64,000 nucleotides of DNA from Pseudooceanicola sp. (GTDB lineage: Bacteria > Pseudomonadota > Alphaproteobacteria > Rhodobacterales > Rhodobacteraceae), in assembly GCA_002709085.1 (NCBI GenBank), contig PAPR01000053.1, positions 1-64,000 of the forward strand, in the 5' to 3' direction. The notes under the pieces were generated by a model. The model was not told the origin of the DNA. It did no database searches and was given only the letters and a program-made list of their open reading frames with translations. Numbering within the stretch: position 1 is the stretch's first letter; the number at the start of each line of letters is the position of its first letter. A program made the position numbers and the translations under genes. Positions 56,603 through 64,000 of this stretch are shown here, one piece after another.

Positions 56603-57853
56603 GTGAAATTCCTTTCAATATTCACTGCGGCCGCCTTGGCCACGGCGACGGTCCTGGGCGGCACCGCCGCCTCGGCGCAGGATAAAGAGCCGATACGTTT
56701 CGGACTTTGTTTCGATCTCAGCAAATCCTACACGTTCGTCTCGCCCCAGGTGGCTCAGGCAGCTCAGGATCTGGCCAAATTCACCAATAAGAATGGCGGC
56801 ATCGACGGTCATCCCGTCGAGATGATCGTGCGTGACCACGGGAACGAGCCCCAGCGAGGGGTGGAGTGCTACGAACAGCTGAAACGCGAAGGCGTGTTCA
56901 TCTTCTATATGCTGTCGACCCCGGTGACGAATGCCATCGTCCCGCGGGCGATGAAAGACGAGAATATCCTGATGCAGTCCTTCTCCGGCAGGGGCGACGC
57001 TGTCGATGGTGAGGTGTTCGAATGGGTTTTCCCGGTCGGGCCGACGTACTGGCAGCAGGCCGCCAACGATATTGCCTTCATCAAGAACCAACTTGGCGGC
57101 GATCTCAGTGAAGCCAAGATCGGCTTCATGTATTTCGACTTCCCCTTCGGCCAGGAGCCGATCGAGATCCTCAAGACGTTGGAAGAGAAAGAAGGCTTCC
57201 AGCTTGAGCTTTATCCGGTCCCACTGCCCGGATCGGACCAGTCAGGTCCATGGAGCAAAGTCCGCCGCGACAAGCCCGACTATGTGATTTCCTGGATGCT
57301 GGGCGGCGGCCATGTCGTTGCTTCCAAGGAGATGCGGCGCAACGGGTTCCCGATTGATCGGTATCTCTCTGTCGACTGGATCAACGAAGTGGATATCGCC
57401 AACATCGGGACAGAGGAGGCCACGGGCATCCTGCGCGGAACCAATGTGGCGGGCGGTCAGGATCACGAACTCATCCAGGGCATCCTCGATACGCTCTATG
57501 CCAATGGTGAGGGTAGCGGGCCGGAAAAACTCTTGCGCGACGTGCACTATAACAAGGGTATCGCGATCTATGCGGTGGCAATCGAAGCCGCCCGTCTGGC
57601 GATCGAGCAGAATGGCTGGCCGCTGACCGCAGAGAGCATGAAGGCCGGTTACGAGTCGGTAAAGAACTACGATGCCGGAGGTATCATGTCACCTGTCACC
57701 GTGACGCCGCAGGACCACGGCGGGGGCGGACGCACCCGTGTGGAGCAATGGACCGGCGAAACCTGGGAGCCGCTGACCGAGTGGAGCTCCGACTATGGCG
57801 AGGTGGTTTGGGACGTGATCAAGGAAAGCTCCTCCACGTTCTCCACCGACTGA
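56603..57853 (+). CDS. ABC transporter substrate-binding protein (branched-chain amino acid/aromatic type)
   Basis: GTG start; signal peptide; IRFGLCFDLSKSYTFVSPQVAQAAQDLAKFTNKNGGIDGHPVEMIVRDHGNEPQRGVECYEQL. Confidence 0.88.
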   Translation: MKFLSIFTAAALATATVLGGTAASAQDKEPIRFGLCFDLSKSYTFVSPQVAQAAQDLAKFTNKNGGIDGHPVEMIVRDHGNEPQRGVECYEQLKREGVFIFYMLSTPVTNAIVPRAMKDENILMQSFSGRGDAVDGEVFEWVFPVGPTYWQQAANDIAFIKNQLGGDLSEAKIGFMYFDFPFGQEPIEILKTLEEKEGFQLELYPVPLPGSDQSGPWSKVRRDKPDYVISWMLGGGHVVASKEMRRNGFPIDRYLSVDWINEVDIANIGTEEATGILRGTNVAGGQDHELIQGILDTLYANGEGSGPEKLLRDVHYNKGIAIYAVAIEAARLAIEQNGWPLTAESMKAGYESVKNYDAGGIMSPVTVTPQDHGGGGRTRVEQWTGETWEPLTEWSSDYGEVVWDVIKESSSTFSTD

Positions 57854-58197
57854 GGACAGCGGGTCTACGGGGCTTAGGGCCTGTAGATCCGTTCCCCTGG
57901 CGGGCCATTCGGACGACATTTTAGCAGGTCGCCGATATGGTCCGAGGGGACTACAACCTTCTGAATGAACTCCGTTGGGGTTCGGTGCAGGCCTCCATTT
58001 CTTGACTGAAATGGAGGTCTGTATCCGTTTGTACAGCGGATATTTTTCCAGCGTTACCGCATATCCAACCCGGTCTGCGCGCACCCCTGTGGCGCGGTGC
58101 ATGCCGCGTCGCGGGCATAGCCCGTCAGCTATCCGAAAAGCGTTGATGCCCCCGCTGCCCGCGACCTGCTCCAAAATATATCTTTACACAAAAAATA

Positions 58198-58228
58198 TTC
58201 AAACATACGTTTCAATCATGCGTTTGAA
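58198..58228. promoter_or_regulatory. TTCAAAC-N17-GTTTGAA inverted repeat spanning the TetR start codon
   Basis: ttcaaacatacgtttcaatcatgcgtttgaa; ATG at 58218 lies inside. Confidence 0.5.
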
Positions 58229-58913
58229 CGAATCTGGAAAAACAAGTTCAGTGACACGGGGCACGATCCGCGCCGTGGCCGAAGAGCTTTTCGCCGAGAA
58301 CGGAATACACGGTGTGACGACGCGGGCGTTGGCCGAAAAGGCTGGCGTGAACATGGCTGCGGTGAACTATCACTTCGGAAACAAGGACAACCTGACGATG
58401 GCGGTCTTTCGCGATGTCGCGCGCCGTTCCGTGCAGCGACGTCTGGATAACCTGGCCCGGATCGAAGCAGAGGCCGAAGCCAGAGGTGTCTCGCCAAGTC
58501 TGAAAGACACCGTTGAGGCCTTTGTCGATGCCTACGTCAATGAAGACACCCCGCGAACCGGGGTTCTGCTGGCCCATCTTGTCTTGCAGCATCGCGTGCG
58601 CCCGACGGAATGGACTCGCGCTATTGTTCAGGAGGAGCTGGACGATTTCGCGCTTAGCTACATGGAAGCGCTGCGCCGTGCCGCGCCGCATCTGGCGGAG
58701 AACGTGTTGCACTGGCGCTATCACTTCATGGTGGGCGCCGTGATGATGAGTTTGAGCGACCAGACGTCAGACGGGCGCATGCGGCGTTTGTCGGGCGGAT
58801 TGTGCGACCCGGAAAATCGGGTCGAGTTCAAGGCGCAGATGGTCTCTTTCCTCGTCGACTCATTCGGCCAGCCAGAGACCGCTGAAATTAGAATGGCACA
58901 TGCTGACCCATGA
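58218..58913 (+). CDS. TetR/AcrR family transcriptional regulator
   Basis: TRGTIRAVAEELFAENGIHGVTTRALAEKAGVNMAAVNYHFGNKDNLTMAVF; start reset to MRLNESG. Confidence 0.93.
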   Translation: MRLNESGKTSSVTRGTIRAVAEELFAENGIHGVTTRALAEKAGVNMAAVNYHFGNKDNLTMAVFRDVARRSVQRRLDNLARIEAEAEARGVSPSLKDTVEAFVDAYVNEDTPRTGVLLAHLVLQHRVRPTEWTRAIVQEELDDFALSYMEALRRAAPHLAENVLHWRYHFMVGAVMMSLSDQTSDGRMRRLSGGLCDPENRVEFKAQMVSFLVDSFGQPETAEIRMAHADP

Positions 58914-58974
58914 CGACGGGTCAGCTGCCGGACAGCCGGAATAGCCGGCGATAAGACCTCAGGGAGGAGGAAAG

Positions 58975-60033
58975 ATGACAAGATTGATGAAAACCACGCT
59001 CACCGGCGTATTGCTCTCGGGCGTAGCCTTGCCGGTGGTGGCCGAAACCTGGAACTTCACGGTGATCGCGGGACATCCGCCGTTGACCCGTGGCGTATCC
59101 GCGATTTCCGACCATTTCGTGCCGGAAGTGTCCAAGCGTGTCGCCGAGCTGGGCCACACGATCAACTGGACCGAAGCCTACGCTGGCGCCGTCGCGCCGC
59201 CGACCGGGGTTCTGGAGGCCGTCGAAAGCGGTGTGGCCGAATTTGGCTACGTGCCGCAGTTGTTTGAAGGCGACAAACTTCCGCTGGACCAGATCACCTA
59301 TATCACCCCTTTCGGCACCTCCGACCTGCTCAAGGTGATGGGCGTGATCGATAAGCTCTACGCCGAAATCCCGGCGATGACCGAAGCCTGGGCAGACAAT
59401 AATCAGAAGGTGCTCGCGCCGGTCGGTATCGACACGTACCATTTCGTCACGAAGTTCCCGATCGAAGATGTCTCGGACCTCGACGGGCACAAGATCGGCA
59501 CCGCCGGTCTGGCGCTCAACTGGCTCAAGGGCGTGGATGCGACGCCGGTGGCCGGGTCCCTGCCGGATTTCTACAACTCCATGTCGACCGGGCTGTACGA
59601 CGGGGTCATGACCTTTGAATCCGTGGTCGCGCCCTACAAGTTCTACGAGGTCGCGCCCTATATCACCAAGATCAACTTTGGTGCGCAATATGCCTCGGCC
59701 CTGACAGTGAACCTCGACACCTGGGACTCACTGCCGGAAGATGTCCAGCAGGTGATCCAGGAGGTCGCGAACGAATATCGCGACATCGCGGCTGAATCCT
59801 ACAACGAGGGCGGCAAGGCCTCGCTCGCCAAAGCCGTGGAGGGTGGCGCTACGATCACCGACCTGTCGGACGAACAGCGCGCGGCCTATGCGGAGAAACT
59901 GCCCAATATCGCGCGTGAATGGGCTGAAAAGCTCGATGCACAGGGCAAGCCCGGCACTGAGGTTCTGGAAACCTACATGCGCCTGTCCAAAGAGGCGGGA
60001 ATCCAGCACGTCCGAGACTGGGCAGCAAAGTGA
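58975..60033 (+). CDS. TRAP transporter solute-binding subunit (DctP-type)
   Basis: Signal peptide; AETWNFTVIAGHPPLTRGVSAISDHFVPEVSKRV... Confidence 0.92.
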   Translation: MTRLMKTTLTGVLLSGVALPVVAETWNFTVIAGHPPLTRGVSAISDHFVPEVSKRVAELGHTINWTEAYAGAVAPPTGVLEAVESGVAEFGYVPQLFEGDKLPLDQITYITPFGTSDLLKVMGVIDKLYAEIPAMTEAWADNNQKVLAPVGIDTYHFVTKFPIEDVSDLDGHKIGTAGLALNWLKGVDATPVAGSLPDFYNSMSTGLYDGVMTFESVVAPYKFYEVAPYITKINFGAQYASALTVNLDTWDSLPEDVQQVIQEVANEYRDIAAESYNEGGKASLAKAVEGGATITDLSDEQRAAYAEKLPNIAREWAEKLDAQGKPGTEVLETYMRLSKEAGIQHVRDWAAK

Positions 60034-60590
60034 GCGAGAGTGTTGACATCCAAGTGCCGCCCGGACAACCGGGCGGCCCTGTCGCGCTATGGCTCAACCG
60101 CCTGACACTGGCCCTGGCGGTCATCGGCGGGTTGGGCACCCTGGGGATCATGGCGATCATCAACGCGGATGTTGTCGGCCGGGGGGTTTTTGGCACCCCG
60201 GTTCCGGCCACAGCCGAAATTGTCAGCGCCGCGATCGTTGCCATCGTGTTTCTTCAATTGCCGCAGGCGACGGCGGCGGGGCGGAATGTGCGCTCTGATA
60301 TGTTGCTGACGCGGCTCAGCCGCGGCGACGGGCGCGCCGGGCATCTTATGAATACGCTGCATCACGCGGCAGGGACGCTGATGCTGGGCGTCCTGTTGTA
60401 CTACATCGCGCCGGGGATCCTGGATTCCATCGAGGGCAATGAGACGGTCGGTCTTTATGGGATTTTCACGATGCCGCGGTGGCCCTTTGTGGTCTGCGTG
60501 CTGGCGGGCTGTGCCCTGACCCTGGCGCAATACGCGATGCTGACGATCGGTTTTGCCATGCAGACCTTTGGACGGAGGGCCGACGCATGA
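60030..60590 (+). CDS. TRAP transporter small permease (DctQ-type)
   Basis: GTG start with 4-bp overlap; four TM segments; INADVVGRGVFGTPVPATAEIVSAAIV. Confidence 0.92.
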   Translation: MSESVDIQVPPGQPGGPVALWLNRLTLALAVIGGLGTLGIMAIINADVVGRGVFGTPVPATAEIVSAAIVAIVFLQLPQATAAGRNVRSDMLLTRLSRGDGRAGHLMNTLHHAAGTLMLGVLLYYIAPGILDSIEGNETVGLYGIFTMPRWPFVVCVLAGCALTLAQYAMLTIGFAMQTFGRRADA

Positions 60591-61891
60591 CCGGTGTCGA
60601 GATTGGTATCTATTCGATCATCGCGATCCTCGTGCTGATCCAGCTGGGAATGCACGTGGCGATTGCGCTGATGGCCGTTTCCTTTTTCGGGGTCTACCTC
60701 GTCAAGGGCAAGATGGTCGTCGCCGGCGCCCTGCTGAGCCAGGCGGCGCTGGACGGGGTTGAGAGGTATTCCTTCGGAGTGATCCCGCTATTCGTGTTGA
60801 TGGGCGTGCTGGTCGGGGCCTGCGGGTTGGGGCGCGACGTCTTTGATGTCGCGGGGCAATTGTTCCGCCGGTTTCGCGGCGGGCTGGGCATCGCGACAGT
60901 CTTTGCCAATGCTGTCTTCGCGGCAGTGAACGGAACGTCAATCGCGTCGGCCTCAGTCTTTACCAAGGTCGCGGTGCCGGAACTGGTTCGCCAGGGCTAT
61001 ACTCCGCGCTTCTCGGTTGGCGTGGTCGCGGGATCATCGGTGCTGGGCATGCTGATCCCGCCATCGCTGTTGCTGATCCTTTTCGGGATCATCGCAGAGG
61101 TCTCAATCGGGGACCTGTTCACTGCCGGGATCGTGCCGGGCCTGTTGCTGGCGCTGATGTTCTGCGTGGCGATCCTGTTGCTGGCGCGATATTTCCCGCG
61201 ATTCACCGGCAATCCGGGCGCCTCTGATCTGCCCGAGATGAGCCGCGTCACCATGGTCCTGAAATCCGCACCGATCATACTGCTGATGGTGCTGGTTCTG
61301 GGCGGCATTTACGGCGGGTTCTTTACCCCCACCGAAGCGGGCGGGGTCGGGGCCCTTGGCGCCCTCATCATTGCGATGATCAAGGGCCGCCTGACGGGTC
61401 GCGAGATCTGGCGCATCATGCTTGAGGTGGGGCAGGTCACGGCCTCCATCACCTTTCTCATCATCGCGGCGCATATGTATTCGCGACTGCTGGCCCTGAC
61501 CGGCCTGCCGAACGCGATGACTGGGCTTTTGGCCAGCTGGGAACTGGGGCTTTACGGAATTCTGGTGCTTTACCTGATTGCGATTGTTCTGCTGGGCACG
61601 ATCCTCGACAGCTCATCAATCCTGCTGATCCTGTTGCCGCTGATCCTGCCGGTGATCCAGCCGTTCGGCGTTGATCTCGTCTGGTTCGGGATCCTGACCA
61701 TCATCGCGGTCGAGGTTGGGCTACTGACGCCCCCGTTGGGCGTGGCCTGCTTCGTCATCAAGGCGAACCTGGACGATGACCGCATTTCGCTGAACGACAT
61801 TTTTGCCGGAGCGGCGCCCTTCGCGCTGATCATGGTCGTGCTTGTGGCGCTGGTGATCCTGATGCCCTGGCTCGCCGTCGGCCTATTGTAG
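60587..61891 (+). CDS. TRAP transporter large permease (DctM-type)
   Basis: MTGVEIGIYSIIAILVLIQLGMHVAIALM...; VNGTSIASASVFTKVAVPELVRQGYTPRFSVGVVAGSSVLGMLIPPSLLLILFGI. Confidence 0.94.
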   Translation: MTGVEIGIYSIIAILVLIQLGMHVAIALMAVSFFGVYLVKGKMVVAGALLSQAALDGVERYSFGVIPLFVLMGVLVGACGLGRDVFDVAGQLFRRFRGGLGIATVFANAVFAAVNGTSIASASVFTKVAVPELVRQGYTPRFSVGVVAGSSVLGMLIPPSLLLILFGIIAEVSIGDLFTAGIVPGLLLALMFCVAILLLARYFPRFTGNPGASDLPEMSRVTMVLKSAPIILLMVLVLGGIYGGFFTPTEAGGVGALGALIIAMIKGRLTGREIWRIMLEVGQVTASITFLIIAAHMYSRLLALTGLPNAMTGLLASWELGLYGILVLYLIAIVLLGTILDSSSILLILLPLILPVIQPFGVDLVWFGILTIIAVEVGLLTPPLGVACFVIKANLDDDRISLNDIFAGAAPFALIMVVLVALVILMPWLAVGLL

Positions 61892-61902
61892 AGGAGAGAC
61901 AT

Positions 61903-62898
61903 ATGAAAACGGATGTCAAACGCGACCTTCAGAATCTGGGTAACGGATTATACGCTTGGGTGCAGGGAGACGGCAGCTGGGGATGGAGCAATTCGGGCCT
62001 GATCGTGGGCGAAGACGATCAAACGCTGGTGGTCGACACCCTGTTCACCGGCAAGTTGACCGAGGACATGCTGCGCGCCTACGTGGCGGCGGAGCCGGCG
62101 GCGGCCAATATCGACATTCTGGTCAATTCCCATTCCAACGGCGATCACACCTTCGGCAACCATCTGGTGGGCGACGCGCGTATCATCGCCTCGGAGGCGG
62201 CCCGCGAAGAGATGGAAGAGCGCCCGGCGGAGTTCTTCAAGGCCGCCGCCGCCGATCCCGAAGCGCATGGTGTCTTTGGGGATTTCCTCCAGCATTTCAT
62301 GGGGCGGACGTTTGATTTTTCCGATATCGAGCATGTGCCGCCGACCGAAGTGTTCAAGGGCACCAAAACACTGACCGTCGGCGGTCGCACCGTCGAACTG
62401 ACCGAACTGGGCCCGGCCCATACGCGGGGCGACATCATCATCCACGTCCCCGACAGCAAGGTCTGCTACACCGGCGACCTGGTTTTTCACGGTGGGCATC
62501 CGATCATCTGGGCCGGCCCGGTCAGCAATTGGGTCGCGGCCTGCGATCACATCCTCGGTCTGGACGTTGACGTGATCGTGCCGGGGCATGGGGCGGTCTC
62601 GGACAAATCCGCTGTGCAGGGGCTGCGCGACTACTTCACTCATATCCAGGCCGAGACCGAGAAGTGTTACGCCGCCGGTCTCAACTGGGAAGAGGCCGCC
62701 TTTGAGGTCGGTTATGCGAACTTTGACAGCTGGCTGGATCGCGAGCGGGTGGTGGCCAATGTCGCTACGATCTACCGTGACTTGTCCGGTGGCAAAGTGG
62801 ACCCGGACCAACCCGAGGTCTTGACGCAGATGCTGCGGTATTCGCGCGGCGCAAGCTGCCCGCATGACGAGCCGTGCTCCTGCGGGGCCAAGCACTGA
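61903..62898 (+). CDS. MBL-fold metallo-hydrolase
   Basis: LVNSHSNGDHTFGNHLVG, GPAHTRGDIIIHVPDSKVCYTGDLVFH, VIVPGHGAV; Cys-rich C-terminus CPHDEPCSCGAKH. Confidence 0.92.
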   Translation: MKTDVKRDLQNLGNGLYAWVQGDGSWGWSNSGLIVGEDDQTLVVDTLFTGKLTEDMLRAYVAAEPAAANIDILVNSHSNGDHTFGNHLVGDARIIASEAAREEMEERPAEFFKAAAADPEAHGVFGDFLQHFMGRTFDFSDIEHVPPTEVFKGTKTLTVGGRTVELTELGPAHTRGDIIIHVPDSKVCYTGDLVFHGGHPIIWAGPVSNWVAACDHILGLDVDVIVPGHGAVSDKSAVQGLRDYFTHIQAETEKCYAAGLNWEEAAFEVGYANFDSWLDRERVVANVATIYRDLSGGKVDPDQPEVLTQMLRYSRGASCPHDEPCSCGAKH

Positions 62899-63641
62899 TG
62901 CTTGAACTCTTGAACAATCCGATTTCGACCTGTTCGCAAAAGGTACGCCTGACCCTGCATGAAAAGGGTATCGCCTTTACCGACCGGCCAGTCGATTTTC
63001 GCACCAAGGAGCATCTGACGCCGAAATATCTGGCGATCAATCCCGATGGCGTTGTGCCTTCGCTGCTGCACGATGACCGGATCATCCTCGATAGCTCTGT
63101 CATCATGGAATATCTCGACGAGGTCTTTCCCGATGTGCCACTGACGCCGCCGGATGCCTATGGTCGGGCCAAGATGCGGAAATGGCTCCGCTTTATCGAA
63201 GAGGTGCCGACCGTCGCGATCCGTATCCCCTCGTTCAACCAGGTGTTCCTGCGTCATCGCAAAGGGCTGAGCGATGATGAGCTGAGCGCCGATACAAACG
63301 CCCGGACCCTGCGCCGGACATTCTATCGCGAGATGGGGCGCGATGGTTTTTCCGAGCCTCGGTTGCAGGAAAGCTACGACCGCCTGCGTGAAACCGTGAC
63401 CCGGATGGACGAGGCGCTGGCCGATCGCGAATGGCTCTGCGGTGATCTCAGTCTTGCCGATTTCTGCGTCGTGCCGACCATCGACCGGATGCGCGATCTG
63501 GGCCTCGATGTCATCTGGGAAGAAAAGCCGCACATGAAACGGTGGTGGGCAGCGATGCAAGAGCGCCCCGCCTATGGCGCGACCTACTACGAGGGCACGC
63601 GCGTCACGGATATCTACGACGAGATTGGAGAACCTGCATGA
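62898..63641 (+). CDS. glutathione S-transferase family protein
   Basis: MLELLNNPISTCSQKVRLTLHEKGIAFTDRPVDF...INPDGVVPSLLHDDRIILDSSVIMEYLDEVFP. Confidence 0.92.
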   Translation: MLELLNNPISTCSQKVRLTLHEKGIAFTDRPVDFRTKEHLTPKYLAINPDGVVPSLLHDDRIILDSSVIMEYLDEVFPDVPLTPPDAYGRAKMRKWLRFIEEVPTVAIRIPSFNQVFLRHRKGLSDDELSADTNARTLRRTFYREMGRDGFSEPRLQESYDRLRETVTRMDEALADREWLCGDLSLADFCVVPTIDRMRDLGLDVIWEEKPHMKRWWAAMQERPAYGATYYEGTRVTDIYDEIGEPA

Positions 63642-64000
63642 AACTGGTGACATTTGAAAACAGCGTGGGCGCTGAGGCCATCGGCATCCTTGATGGCGAA
63701 AAGATCGCCGTTCTGGACCGCGACGCGCATCGGGCCTTTGGCTCCATGCTGGCGCTGATCGATGGCGGAGACGAGGCGCTGGAGGCCGCCGCCAAGGCGC
63801 GTGCGGGGTCCAGCATGATCGACCTCTCCTCAGTCCGACTGCGCGCGCCGCTGCCCGTTCCGGTACAGATGCGCGATTGCCTGACGTTCGAAAAGCACCT
63901 GCGGCAGTGCCGTTCCACGATGTCCAAGATCGACCCGAACGCTCAGGATCTGGAACCCGAGGACGTGCAGCTGGCACAGGTCTGGTACGACCAGCCGGTC
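63638..64000 (+). CDS. fumarylacetoacetate hydrolase family protein, truncated at window end
   Basis: Manual translation: MKLVTFENSVGAEAIGILDGEKIAVLDRDAHRAFGSMLALIDGGDEALEAAAKA...VRLRAPLPVPVQMRDCLTFEKHLRQC. Confidence 0.8.
   Translation, partial: MKLVTFENSVGAEAIGILDGEKIAVLDRDAHRAFGSMLALIDGGDEALEAAAKARAGSSMIDLSSVRLRAPLPVPVQMRDCLTFEKHLRQCRSTMSKIDPNAQDLEPEDVQLAQVWYDQPV

Noticed and set aside
62772-63977. Minus-strand 401-aa ORF
   Set aside because: Opposite the GST and FAH genes; no recognisable protein features.
1-64000. CRISPR array, IS/transposase, tRNA/rRNA, prophage or defence system
   Set aside because: No regularly spaced repeats, no transposase or integrase translation, no rRNA/tRNA-like segments or defence-gene motifs seen on reading.

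Overview
The window is a dense, GC-rich, Rhodobacteraceae-like alphaproteobacterial region (taxon guessed from gene style only). It is almost entirely acyl-CoA catabolism and solute uptake. By reading the translations I count 11 acyl-CoA dehydrogenases (ACADs), including two adjacent pairs that look heteromeric. There are 3 ADP-forming acyl-CoA synthetase systems (one split, two fused), 2 CaiB/BaiF CoA-transferases, 1 GctAB/IpdAB-like pair and 1 AMP-dependent CoA ligase. Other acyl-CoA enzymes are 3 MaoC-type proteins, 2 enoyl-CoA hydratases, 2 DUF35 Zn-ribbon/OB-fold proteins, and a thiolase-fold protein that appears to lack the nucleophilic Cys. A 2-oxoacid dehydrogenase E1a/E1b/E2 set without E3 is also present. 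Transport comprises 3 TAXI-TRAP systems, 2 DctPQM TRAP systems and an orphan ABC substrate-binding protein. Five local regulators (2 IclR, 1 GntR, 2 TetR) and several inverted-repeat motifs in divergent promoters suggest separately regulated modules. No rRNA, tRNA, CRISPR array or IS element was recognised. The best candidates for something undescribed are: (i) the DUF35/Cys-less thiolase/ACAD/MaoC/ADP-forming synthetase module at 19.6-25.0 kb plus the IpdAB-like pair at 14.8-16.5 kb, which resemble parts of steroid/polycyclic acid catabolism without the classical ring-degradation genes; (ii) shared operator motifs that tie distant operons together; (iii) a structured intergenic leader at 56.4-56.55 kb.
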